Below, piece after piece: positions 8,169 to 16,921 of a DNA stretch of 64,000 nucleotides; the stretch's first letter is position 1; every line of letters begins with the position of its first letter. A program made the translations under genes and the position numbers. This stretch comes from Pseudomaricurvus sp. HS19 (GTDB lineage Bacteria > Pseudomonadota > Gammaproteobacteria > Pseudomonadales > Cellvibrionaceae). The DNA lies in NCBI RefSeq assembly GCF_009857815.1, contig NZ_WVVW01000010.1:153650-217649 (forward strand), in the 5' to 3' direction. The notes under the pieces were generated by a model that searched no databases, had not been told where the DNA came from, and saw only the letters and a program-made list of their open reading frames with translations.

Positions 8169-9701
8169 ATGAGCCTCGAACACTACATCACCGTTATTGA
8201 AGACCTGAGTCGCGACCTGCCCGCCGAGGTGCGTTACCGGCGCCTGCTGGAAGCGATTCGCCACTCCATCCCCTGCGATGCCATCGGCCTGTTGCGGCTC
8301 GATGGTGATGTCCTGCGGCCGGTGGCCTTCAGCGGCCTGAGGGAGGAGACCCGCGGTCGCCGCTTCCTGCTCACCCAGCACCCGCGCCTGCAGGCCATCC
8401 TGGAGAGTCGCCAGTTGCTGCGCTTCGACGCCGACTCCGACCTGCCTGACCCTTACGACGGCCTGATGTATGTGCCCGACCAGCAGTTGCATGTGCACGA
8501 CTGCATGGGAGTCTCCATCTACATCGACGACAAGCCCTGGGGTGTGATTACCCTCGACGCCGTGCAGCCGGGCCAGTTTGAAAATGTGGCGCCGCGCCAG
8601 CAGGACATGGCCATCACCCTTACCCAGGCGGTGATCACCGCCGCCGAGCGTATCGAACAGTTGCAGCAGCAGCTGCGCCACGGCCATCAGGTCACCGCCG
8701 AGCTGAACCGCGAGTTGGGGGCATCGGAGTTTATTGGCAGCAGCGCCGTGGTCAGGCGCCTGCTGGGCGATGTGGATGTGGTGGCGGCCACCCCGCTGAC
8801 GGTGCTGATCGAAGGTGAGACCGGGGTGGGCAAGGAGTTAATCGCCCGCCGCCTGCACCTGAAATCCAGCCGCATCAACCAACCCCTGATACAGATTAAC
8901 TGCGCCGCCCTGCCCGAGACCCTGGCCGAAGCCGAGCTGTTCGGCCACACCAAGGGCGCCTTTACCGGCGCCACCGAGGCCCGCGCCGGCCGCTTCGAAC
9001 TGGCCGACGGCGGCACCCTGTTTCTCGACGAAGTGGGCGAGCTGCCGCTGGCGCTGCAGGCCAAACTGCTACGCGCCCTGCAGGAGGGCGAAGTGCAGCG
9101 CATGGGCAGCGACCACGCCATCAAGGTGGATGTGCGTATCATTGCTGCCACCAATCGTAATCTGGAAGCAGAGGTGGAAGCAGGGCGCTTCCGCGCCGAC
9201 CTCTACCATCGGCTAAGTGTATTCCCGTTGCGGGTACCGGCACTGCGCGAACGCGGCGATGACGTACTCCAGCTGGCAGAGTACTTTCTGGAGCGTGACC
9301 AGCACCGCCTCAATATTCCCAAGTTGTTGCTGGACGATGCCGCGCGCCGTGCACTGCTCAGCTGCAGCTGGCCCGGCAACGTGCGCGAGCTGGAGCACCT
9401 GCTCAGCCGTGCTGCCCTCAAGGCCAGTCGTACGCCGACTGCTGGCGGGTTGGTGCAGATCGGCGCGCGGCATCTGGACTTGAGTGATGTGTCGGCTGAG
9501 AGTCTTGAGGAGAGTGCGCCCGCACCCGTTGCGAGCGGTGGTGGCTCGCTGACCAGCCAGACCCACGCCTTCCAGGCGCAGGTGATTGAAGCCGCGTTGC
9601 GGAGAACCGGTTTTAATGTGGCGGCCGCGGCACGGGAGTTGGGGGTGGACCGGAGTAATTTGTTGCGGTTGATGAAGCGGTTGGGAGTGAGAGGGCGGTG
9701 A
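8169..9701 (+). CDS. norR: NO-responsive sigma-54 activator NorR
   Basis: 510 residues in the NorR layout: GAF domain (about 20-165) that holds the NO-sensing non-haem iron, AAA+ domain with Walker A GETGVGKE, the sigma-54 contact loop GAFTGA and Walker B TLFLDEVGEL, and a Fis-type helix-turn-helix at the C-terminus (AAARELGVDRSNLLRLMKRL). It is divergent from hmp-nnrS, with three cognate sites between them. On NO binding it would open the hmp sigma-54 promoter. No clear ribosome site precedes ATG 8169, because the third NorR site occupies that position. Confidence 0.95.
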   Translation: MSLEHYITVIEDLSRDLPAEVRYRRLLEAIRHSIPCDAIGLLRLDGDVLRPVAFSGLREETRGRRFLLTQHPRLQAILESRQLLRFDADSDLPDPYDGLMYVPDQQLHVHDCMGVSIYIDDKPWGVITLDAVQPGQFENVAPRQQDMAITLTQAVITAAERIEQLQQQLRHGHQVTAELNRELGASEFIGSSAVVRRLLGDVDVVAATPLTVLIEGETGVGKELIARRLHLKSSRINQPLIQINCAALPETLAEAELFGHTKGAFTGATEARAGRFELADGGTLFLDEVGELPLALQAKLLRALQEGEVQRMGSDHAIKVDVRIIAATNRNLEAEVEAGRFRADLYHRLSVFPLRVPALRERGDDVLQLAEYFLERDQHRLNIPKLLLDDAARRALLSCSWPGNVRELEHLLSRAALKASRTPTAGGLVQIGARHLDLSDVSAESLEESAPAPVASGGGSLTSQTHAFQAQVIEAALRRTGFNVAAAARELGVDRSNLLRLMKRLGVRGR

Positions 9702-10316
9702 AAGCGCTACGCCTTCACTCGCCTAGAAGTGATGGCGCCAAGGAGAGGACTGGGCACTGTTTTTCTGTAACCCTTTGAATCAATGGCCGTAAACATTGGT
9801 TAATGAAGAATCTAATGGGGATTCTACTGACCTGCAAATTGGAGATGCTGATTTTGTCTGCAGCGGGAGCCTCTCCTGAATCACTACAAGGAAGACCATA
9901 GCTATTCGTACTTTGGAGTGGTGGCCGGGGTCTACTGAATACTATTTGTAACTATATGATTTATCAGTATAAATAGTTTTCAATCTAGATTTATGCCCCC
10001 AAAAGTGCCCCCTATTAAAAGCGGTTGGCTATTTGGGTTGCCTGAACCTTCCTGCCCGAAGCACCAGCTAGTCTACTTCGATTGGTAAATCGGCTAGCGT
10101 TTGATTGATCAAATGGCTGGTTGATTGTTGAGCTATGTGTGCCGCTTTTGCATAACCTGATTGCGTTTTCATCTGTTCGTGAATGGCTGCCTGTTGTGCG
10201 GAATAGATCCTTAACATCACTAAACTATCCATTATTAGCGCGTTGGCACCCCGCTTGTTATCTTTAACGGCTTAAGTCTAAAGCATTACGATAATTGTGG
10301 AATTTGAGGGGGCAGG
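9702..10316. other. 615-bp gene-free stretch, left edge of the defence island
   Basis: No convincing gene on either strand. AT content rises from about 9760 on compared with norR. A 7-bp inverted repeat ACTATTT/AAATAGT (9941-9947, 9971-9977) is the only clear structure. No tRNA, integrase or good match to the ssrA 3' end was seen, so the island's left junction cannot be placed exactly. The promoter of the CARF regulator should be in the last 100 bp, but I could not pick a clear -35/-10 pair. Confidence 0.6.
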
Positions 10317-11810
10317 GTGGCCAAGGCGATAACAGCCTGGGTTGGTAGGCGCGATTTGGACGGTATGGAGCCGGGAGCAGAATCGGCAGGGCCAATATTG
10401 TCTACTCTTCTGGCCGAGTCATTTGAGCGGGTTGAGTTGCTGATTGATGAGCGAAGCTTGCCTGCGGCTCCTTACGTAAAGTGGCTCAGTGAGCAATCAG
10501 GTCTGCCCGTAACCTATACCCCGGTTCAGCTCTCCTCTCCCGTCCACTACGGTGATATCTATCGCGCCGCGAAAAGTCAGCTGGGCCGGATGGATGAACG
10601 CGGGGATGAAATCCACGTCCTGCTCAGCCCTGGCACTCCGGTTATGCACGCCGTTTGGGTGTTGCTATGCAAAACCCAATTCCCGCAAGCGACCCTCTGG
10701 CAGAGCTCAAAAGAGGCCGGGGTCGAGCAAGTCCATATTCCCTTTCATATTTCTGCTGAGTACCGGCCTGCTGCTGATCAAATTTCGTCCAAAGGCCTGT
10801 GGGATTTGTCTTTATCCAGGGCGCCTGCTGATGCCGCTTTTGATGACATTGTTACACAAACCCCGGTGATGCAGCGTTTGATCAGCCAAGCGTCGCTATT
10901 GGCCACCAAGGCGGTACCGGTATTGATATATGGGGAGTCCGGTACCGGGAAGGAGCTCTTTGCCAGGGCTATTCACAATGCCAGCTCCAGGTCTGCCAGT
11001 CCTTTTGTCGCGCTCAACTGCGGCGCTATCCCGTCGGAGCTGGTGGATTCCGTGCTCTTTGGCCATAAGAAAGGGGCTTTTACCGGCGCGCATCAGGATC
11101 GTCAGGGGGTGTTTAAGAAGGCTGATGGCGGGACTCTGTTTCTGGATGAGTTCGGTGAGCTGGAGCCGTCCGTACAGGTGCGTTTGCTGCGAGCTTTGCA
11201 GGAGGGAGTGATAACGCCTGTCGGAGCCGCAGATGAGCAGGCGGTCGATGTGCGGATCATCTGTGCGACCAATAAAGATCTGATGGCCGAGGTGGCCGAA
11301 GGGCGTTTTCGTGAGGATCTCTTCTACCGGGTCGCAGTAGGCGTCTTGCACTTGCCGCCCTTGAGACAGAGGGAGGGAGATCTGACCTTGCTGATGGATG
11401 CCGTTCTGGACTCCCTGCAGAAGGATGACACCAGCCTTGAGGGTAAAAAGTTTTCTGTAGAAGCAAGAAATATTATCCTTTCGCGCCCTTGGGTGGGCAA
11501 TATGCGTGAGCTTCACTCCACCATCTTTCGGGCTGCCATCTGGAGCGAGGGGGAAAACATCAGTGCAGAGGATATCCGTTCGGCGCTGATCGCCATGCCC
11601 GAGCAATCTGCAACCGATACTCCGATAGATTGGTCTCAGGGTATTGATTTGCAAGAGATTTGTGATGATTTAAGGCGTAAATATATCCGCCAGGCGCTGG
11701 TATTTGCGAAGGGCAAAAAGACCAGAGCAGCGGAATTGTTGGGGTTCGGCAATTATCAGACGCTCAGCAATCAAATGGAAAAACTGGGAATCACCAGCGA
11801 CGACCAGTAA
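10317..11810 (+). CDS. RtcR/CARF-like sensor fused to a sigma-54 activator
   Basis: 497 residues. Residues 1-about 155 resemble the CARF domain of RtcR: a Rossmann-like layout with the ligand-loop motif HVLLSPGTPVMHAVWVLL at 100-117, then LWQSS. RtcR has HITTGTHVAQICWFLL at the matching place. The AAA+ domain carries Walker A GESGTGKE (206-213), GAFTGA (253-258) and Walker B TLFLDEFGEL (273-282), all intact, so it should remodel sigma-54 polymerase. A Fis-type helix-turn-helix ends the protein. GTG 10317 follows GAGGGGG. No rtcA or rtcB is nearby; instead a sigma-54 promoter and hsdR follow directly, so its likely job is ligand-gated control of the restriction operon. The ligand is unknown: RNA ends or cyclic/linear oligoadenylate are candidates from the family. 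Confidence 0.88.
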   Translation: MAKAITAWVGRRDLDGMEPGAESAGPILSTLLAESFERVELLIDERSLPAAPYVKWLSEQSGLPVTYTPVQLSSPVHYGDIYRAAKSQLGRMDERGDEIHVLLSPGTPVMHAVWVLLCKTQFPQATLWQSSKEAGVEQVHIPFHISAEYRPAADQISSKGLWDLSLSRAPADAAFDDIVTQTPVMQRLISQASLLATKAVPVLIYGESGTGKELFARAIHNASSRSASPFVALNCGAIPSELVDSVLFGHKKGAFTGAHQDRQGVFKKADGGTLFLDEFGELEPSVQVRLLRALQEGVITPVGAADEQAVDVRIICATNKDLMAEVAEGRFREDLFYRVAVGVLHLPPLRQREGDLTLLMDAVLDSLQKDDTSLEGKKFSVEARNIILSRPWVGNMRELHSTIFRAAIWSEGENISAEDIRSALIAMPEQSATDTPIDWSQGIDLQEICDDLRRKYIRQALVFAKGKKTRAAELLGFGNYQTLSNQMEKLGITSDDQ

Positions 11811-11813
11811 AAC

Positions 11814-11828
11814 TGGCACAGCCTTCGC
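11814..11828 (+). promoter_or_regulatory. Sigma-54 promoter in front of hsdR
   Basis: TGGCAC-N5-TCGC matches the -24 element exactly and the -12 element in three of four bases, with exact GG-to-GC spacing. It starts 4 bp after the regulator's stop. Transcription would begin near 11840, so the in-frame ATG 11841 would be leaderless and ATG 11859 becomes the likely hsdR start. Confidence 0.7.
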
Positions 11829-11858
11829 TATAGGGCTGTCATGGACAGAATTATTTTT

Positions 11859-14800
11859 ATGCAATCGACCAATTTTGAGTTTCTCCGCCCCGAGAACGAC
11901 ATCCTGGCCAACCTGGGAGGTCTGGCCGAGGCCGTCCTGCACATCGATCCGGGCAGCGCCCTGACCCGCCTGCGCAGCTTCGCGGAAGAACTGACCAAAT
12001 CCATCTATAAGGAAGAAGTGCTGCCACGCCTGCCGGAATCCAGCTTCTACGAGCTGGTCAAAAGTCCGGTGTTCCAGGATTGTGTCAGCACGTCGCTCAT
12101 TCACCAGATCAACTTCCTGCGCATTCAGGGTAACGATGCGGCTCATGGTGCCGAGGGTGAGCTGCGCAATGCCCAGGTGGCATTGGGTACCGCGCACCAG
12201 CTGGCCATGTACATGGCCATTAAGTACTACAGCAAGGGCAAAGCGGATATCCCTGCCTTTCAGGAGGTAAAAGACCCCTCTGCCCAGCTGGCTCAACTGC
12301 AAAAGTCCGTTTCCAGCTACGAGCGAGAGCTGAAGCAACAGCAGGACGAGCTCGAAAGGGTGATGGAGCAGCTGGAGCGGGAACGCACCAGAAATCTCGA
12401 TAAGCTGGATGCACCCGCCAAACCCGACCAGCAGAAGCGCCAGCAGCAAAGCCAGAAGGTGGCCGACAGCCTGCAGTGGAACGAGGCCAAGACCCGTGCC
12501 CTACTGATCGACGCCATGCTACTGCAGGCTGGATGGGATATCGCTGATGCCGAACAGGTTGGGCAAGAGGTGGAAGTTACCTTCCCAAATAACCGCTCCG
12601 GCAAGGGCTATGTGGACTATGTCCTCTGGGGCGACAACGGCCAGCCGTTGGCAGTGGTGGAGGCGAAAAAGTCCGGCAATACCAATCTGCAGGCCGGTCG
12701 GGAGCAGGCGCGCCTTTACGCCGATGCTCTGGAGAACATGGGCTATCAACGGCCGGTAATCTTCTACACCAACGGTTACGAAACCTTTATCTGGGATGAC
12801 AAGCAGTACAACACCTATCGTCCGGTCTATGGCTTCTACAGCAAGGACAGCCTCGAATACGTCATTTACCAGCGCAGCTACCGCAAGCCCGAGTTGGAGC
12901 GCTTCAATCCGGAACTGAGCATTGCCGATCGCCCCTACCAGATCGAAGCCATCAAGACGGTGGCCGCACATTTCCAGGGGCAGCGCCGCAAGGCACTGAT
13001 CATTCAGGCCACCGGTACCGGCAAGACCCGGGTTGCCATTGCCCTGGCCGAGCTGCTGTTGCGCACCGGCTGGTCCAAGCGGGTGCTGTTCCTCTGTGAC
13101 CGCAAAGAGCTGCGGGTGCAGGCCGATGACGCCTTCAAGCAGAATCTGCCCTCCGAGCCACGCTGTGTCATTGGTGAAACCAACAAGATCGACCAGACCG
13201 CCCGTGTCTACATCGCTACCTACCCGGGCATGATGAACCGCTTTACCCAACTGGATGTGGGCTTTTTCGACCTGATCGTCGCCGATGAATCGCACCGCAG
13301 TATCTACAACAAGTACCGCGACCTGTTCGACTACTTCGATGCCCTGCAGGTAGGCCTGACCGCTACCCCGGTCAAGTTCATCAGCCGCAACACATTCGAT
13401 ATGTTCGATTGCGAAACCACCGATCCCACGTTCGAGTTTGGGCTGGACGCCGCCATCAACAACGATCCCCCTTACCTGGTGCCATTCCGGGTGAAGGACC
13501 TCACCACCGACTTTCTGCGCGACGGCATTCACTACAGTCAGCTGTCGGACGAGCAAAAGAAGCAGCTGGAAGAGGATCTGGGGGAAGACGAGGCCAAAAA
13601 TACCACCATTGCCGGAAAGGACATCGGCCGCAAAATCTTCAGCGAAGATACCGACCGCATCATCCTCGAAAACCTGATCAACAACGGTATCAAGGATGAA
13701 ACCGGCTCCCTGGTGGGCAAAACCATTGTCTTTGCCCAGCGGCAGGATCACGCCGAGCATCTGGAAAAGCTGTTCTGCAAGCTCTATCCCCAGTATGGCA
13801 CCAAGGTGTGCAAGGTCATCCATAACGCCATTCCCCATGTGGAGAGCCTGATAAAGGAGTTCAAAAAGCCCGATAACGACTTCCGCATTGCCATCTCGGT
13901 GGACATGCTCGATACCGGTATCGACGTGCCTGAGGTGGTCAACCTGGTGTTCGCCAAGCCGGTGAAGTCCTGGGTCAAGTTCTGGCAGATGATCGGTCGC
14001 GGTACGCGCCTGCGTCCCAACCTGTTTGGCCCGGGCAAGCCCAAAACCGAATTCCTCATCTTCGATCACTACGGCAACTTCGACTTCTTCGAGCAGGAAT
14101 ACAAGGAGCCCGAAGACACCAGCGGTAAATCCCTGCTACAAACTACCTTCGAAGCCCGCCTGGAGATGGCGCAGGCCGCACTCAAGCACAATCACGCCCA
14201 GGCTTTCGATGCCGCCATTGAGCTGCTGCGGGCGGATATCAACGATTTGCCCGAAAACAGCATCGCCGTCCGTCGCCAGCTGCGTTCGGTCCATCAGCTG
14301 CAGCAAACCGACCTGCTGAAAAAGCTGGACGCCAAGACCCAGCACCTGCTGGCCAACACCATTGCGCCGCTGATGTCAGCCCGGGTACTGAGTGACAAGC
14401 ACGCCACCCAGCTGGATAAGCTCATGGCCAGTATCCAGCGCTGTCTGGTGGAGCAGGCAAGCTGCTTCGAGGATGGGCGTGATCAGCTGCTGGCGGAGCT
14501 GGATAAACTGGCGATCAATATTCAGGCCGTACGCCAGAAAGATGCCACCATTGCCGAAGTGCGCAGCGCCGACTTCTGGCACAACGCCACCATCGACAAG
14601 CTGGAACACACCCGCAAAGAGCTGCGCGGCATCATGAAATATCGCCAGTCTGGCGGCGGTGGTCTATACGATATGCCAGCCACCCGTACCGGTGACACTG
14701 GCATTCAGGAAACCGAGCGCAAGGTAGTCATTGCCGGCGCCAACGAGGCCATGCTCTACCGCCGCCGCCTGAAAGAGATTCTGGACAACATGGTGGCCGC

Positions 14801-15230
14801 CAACCCCACCCTGCAAAAGATCCGCAAGGGAGAGGCCATAGCCGAGGCGGAGCTGAAAACCCTCACCTCCGCCATACTCACCAGCCATCCGGGCGTCAGC
14901 CTGGAGACCCTCAACGAATTCTACGGCCGCACCGCCGATCAACTGCACCTCACCGTGCGCGAGCTCATCGGCCTCGACCCGCAAGCCATCGAGGACCACT
15001 TCAAAGGGTTCCTGCACGCCCACCCCGGCCTCACCGCCCAACAGGTGCGTTTTATGAACCTGCTGAAAAACTTCATCGCCCAGAACGGCTCCATCGTGGT
15101 GGACAAACTCTACGAGGCACCGTTTAACAGTGTCTCGCCGGAGGGGATTGATGGCGTCTTCACCCCCGACGATGTGGGTGAATTGATTGCAGTGCTTAAA
15201 CCCTTTTTAAAGAACGAACCCCGCCCTTGA
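11859..15230 (+). CDS. hsdR: Type I restriction endonuclease, R subunit
   Basis: 1123 residues from ATG 11859, chosen because GGACAG lies 10 nt upstream and the protein then begins MQSTNFEFL as in relatives; the frame is open from ATG 11841. Layout: N-terminal DUF4145-like helical domain (about 1-130), coiled coil (about 145-185), HsdR_N nuclease with D-x(n)-VVEAKKS (about residue 266), SF2 motor with Walker A ATGTGKT (about 384) and DESH box (about 476), then a long C-terminal EcoEI-type domain for subunit assembly. It cuts unmodified DNA after ATP-driven translocation as part of HsdR2M2S. It is the first gene after the sigma-54 promoter and 65 bp ahead of hsdM. Confidence 0.95.
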   Translation: MQSTNFEFLRPENDILANLGGLAEAVLHIDPGSALTRLRSFAEELTKSIYKEEVLPRLPESSFYELVKSPVFQDCVSTSLIHQINFLRIQGNDAAHGAEGELRNAQVALGTAHQLAMYMAIKYYSKGKADIPAFQEVKDPSAQLAQLQKSVSSYERELKQQQDELERVMEQLERERTRNLDKLDAPAKPDQQKRQQQSQKVADSLQWNEAKTRALLIDAMLLQAGWDIADAEQVGQEVEVTFPNNRSGKGYVDYVLWGDNGQPLAVVEAKKSGNTNLQAGREQARLYADALENMGYQRPVIFYTNGYETFIWDDKQYNTYRPVYGFYSKDSLEYVIYQRSYRKPELERFNPELSIADRPYQIEAIKTVAAHFQGQRRKALIIQATGTGKTRVAIALAELLLRTGWSKRVLFLCDRKELRVQADDAFKQNLPSEPRCVIGETNKIDQTARVYIATYPGMMNRFTQLDVGFFDLIVADESHRSIYNKYRDLFDYFDALQVGLTATPVKFISRNTFDMFDCETTDPTFEFGLDAAINNDPPYLVPFRVKDLTTDFLRDGIHYSQLSDEQKKQLEEDLGEDEAKNTTIAGKDIGRKIFSEDTDRIILENLINNGIKDETGSLVGKTIVFAQRQDHAEHLEKLFCKLYPQYGTKVCKVIHNAIPHVESLIKEFKKPDNDFRIAISVDMLDTGIDVPEVVNLVFAKPVKSWVKFWQMIGRGTRLRPNLFGPGKPKTEFLIFDHYGNFDFFEQEYKEPEDTSGKSLLQTTFEARLEMAQAALKHNHAQAFDAAIELLRADINDLPENSIAVRRQLRSVHQLQQTDLLKKLDAKTQHLLANTIAPLMSARVLSDKHATQLDKLMASIQRCLVEQASCFEDGRDQLLAELDKLAINIQAVRQKDATIAEVRSADFWHNATIDKLEHTRKELRGIMKYRQSGGGGLYDMPATRTGDTGIQETERKVVIAGANEAMLYRRRLKEILDNMVAANPTLQKIRKGEAIAEAELKTLTSAILTSHPGVSLETLNEFYGRTADQLHLTVRELIGLDPQAIEDHFKGFLHAHPGLTAQQVRFMNLLKNFIAQNGSIVVDKLYEAPFNSVSPEGIDGVFTPDDVGELIAVLKPFLKNEPRP

Positions 15231-15255
15231 GGGGCGAAATCACCAAATACAACAA

Positions 15256-15275
15256 GGTGCAGCCACAGCTGCACC
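15256..15275 (+). promoter_or_regulatory. Hairpin between hsdR and hsdM
   Basis: GGTGCAG and CTGCACC form a 7-bp stem with a 6-nt loop, with no U-tract. It ends 20 bp before hsdM and could tune expression of the modification genes relative to hsdR. Confidence 0.4.
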
Positions 15276-15295
15276 CGGTAACTTAGAGAGACAAA

Positions 15296-16921
15296 ATGCT
15301 AACAGGCCAAATCCGCAACGATATCGACAAACTCTGGGAAAAATTCTGGACCGGCGGTATCACCAACCCCTTAACCGTGATCGAGCAGATCAGCTACCTG
15401 ATGTTTGCCCGCATGCTCGACATGCAGGAGGAGGTGGCCGAGCGCAAGGCGGCCCGTACTGGCAAGGCGGTGGATCGCATCTTCCCCGATACGCCGCAAG
15501 GCCAGCTGCTGCGCTGGAAGAACTTTAAAAACCTCAGCGGCAAGGAGCTGCACAAGCACCTGAAGAGCGAGGTCTACCCGTTTTTCGCCACGCTGGGGCA
15601 GAAGTCCGATGATCAGGATGGTCTGGGCGAAGAGGGCACCGCCATTGAAGCGCTGGGCCACATCGGCGAATACATGCAGGATGCCGACCTGGAGATCAAA
15701 AACGAATCCGTACTGGTGTCAGCGCTGGAGATGGTGGACGAATTGCCCCTCACTCAGAGCGATGTAAAGGGCGATATCTACGAATACCTGCTCAGTAAAC
15801 TCACTACCGCCGGTATCAACGGCCAGTTTCGCACCCCGCGCCACATCATCGACGCCATGATCGAACTGGCCGACCCGCAGCCTACCGAAACCGTGTGCGA
15901 CCCCGCCTGTGGCACCGCCGGCTTCCTCGCCCGCACCATGGAGTACCTCAACCGGGTTTACTCCAGCTCCGAGGCCGAAGGCGGCACCTGGCAAGACGAA
16001 GACGGCAACACCCACTACAGCGGCGACCTGCTGGAACCCTACCGCGACCACATCAACAAACAGATGTTCTGGGGCTTCGATTTCGATACCACCATGCTCA
16101 GAGTGAGTAGTATGAACATGGCCCTGCACGGTGTGAACGGCGCCAACATCCTCTATCAGGACAGCTTGAGCAAATCCATCAAAGAGCACTACCCACAGCA
16201 GGAGCAGGACTTCTTCGATGTGATCCTGGCCAACCCGCCTTTCAAGGGCAGCCTGGACGAGACCAACACCAACCCCGATGTACTGGGGCTGGTCAAAACC
16301 AAAAAAACTGAACTGCTGTTTGTGGCCCATATTCTGCGTGCGCTCAAGCTTGGCGGCCGCGCCGCCGTGATCGTGCCCGATGGGGTGCTGTTCGGCTCCT
16401 CCAAAGCCCACCAGCAACTGCGCCAGGAGCTGATCGAAAACAACCAGCTGGAAGGCATCGTCAGCCTGCCCAGTGGGGTATTTAAACCCTATGCCGGGGT
16501 CAGTACCGCGATTTTGATGTTTACCAAAGGCGGCACCACCGAGCGGGTCTGGTTCTACGACCTGCAGGCTGATGGCTACTCATTGGATGATAAGCGCACC
16601 CCCTTAAAAGGGGAGGGCAGCAACGACCTGCCGGATGCCATTGCCCAGTGGAAGCAATACCGCAAGGCGGTCGATGAATACCTCAGTCATTCCCGCGCAG
16701 GCGGGAATCCATTTCTGCCATGGGAAGACAAAACCCAAAAGGCCTTCGTTGTTGATGCCAAAGATATTGCCGTCAACAAGTACGATCTCTCCATCAACCG
16801 CTACAAAGAGGTGGTGTACGACGAGGAGCAGTATGAAGACCCCAAGGCAATCCTGAAAAAGCTCAAGGCATTGGAAAGCGAGATTCTGGCTGACCTGAAT
16901 GAGTTGGAGGGGATGCTGTGA
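15296..16921 (+). CDS. hsdM: Type I restriction-modification, M subunit (N6-adenine methyltransferase)
   Basis: 541 residues. An N-terminal helical HsdM_N domain (about 1-145) is followed by the N6-adenine methyltransferase fold: SAM-binding motif DPACGTAGFL (about 202-211) and catalytic NPPF (about 313-316). With HsdS it methylates the recognition site, and with HsdR it cuts. Its stop overlaps the hsdS start by 4 bp. Oddity: residues about 464-477 (HSRAGGNPFLPWE) are encoded by a REP-like palindrome that seems to have inserted in frame between the catalytic domain and the conserved tail NKYDLSINRYKEVVY. Relatives lack this segment as far as I recall. Confidence 0.95.
   Translation: MLTGQIRNDIDKLWEKFWTGGITNPLTVIEQISYLMFARMLDMQEEVAERKAARTGKAVDRIFPDTPQGQLLRWKNFKNLSGKELHKHLKSEVYPFFATLGQKSDDQDGLGEEGTAIEALGHIGEYMQDADLEIKNESVLVSALEMVDELPLTQSDVKGDIYEYLLSKLTTAGINGQFRTPRHIIDAMIELADPQPTETVCDPACGTAGFLARTMEYLNRVYSSSEAEGGTWQDEDGNTHYSGDLLEPYRDHINKQMFWGFDFDTTMLRVSSMNMALHGVNGANILYQDSLSKSIKEHYPQQEQDFFDVILANPPFKGSLDETNTNPDVLGLVKTKKTELLFVAHILRALKLGGRAAVIVPDGVLFGSSKAHQQLRQELIENNQLEGIVSLPSGVFKPYAGVSTAILMFTKGGTTERVWFYDLQADGYSLDDKRTPLKGEGSNDLPDAIAQWKQYRKAVDEYLSHSRAGGNPFLPWEDKTQKAFVVDAKDIAVNKYDLSINRYKEVVYDEEQYEDPKAILKKLKALESEILADLNELEGML
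16686..16711. repeat. REP-like palindrome inside hsdM
   Basis: ATTCCCGC (16689-16696) and GCGGGAAT (16701-16708) form a perfect 8-bp stem with loop GCAG inside the widespread repeat type GTCATTCCCGC...GCGGGAATCCA. It is read in frame within hsdM. Confidence 0.8.

Noticed and set aside
9913..9935. Possible left att site (TGGTGG..CCGGGG) resembling the ssrA 3' end
   Set aside because: Only a short and gapped match to the ssrA end; too weak to place the island boundary.
10317..10800. CRISPR-Cas system suggested by the CARF-like domain
   Set aside because: No cas gene and no repeat-spacer array in the window; the domain is more like RtcR.
12519..14069. 516-codon minus-strand open frame across hsdR
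   Set aside because: Antisense to hsdR, which has clear motifs; the other frame shows none.
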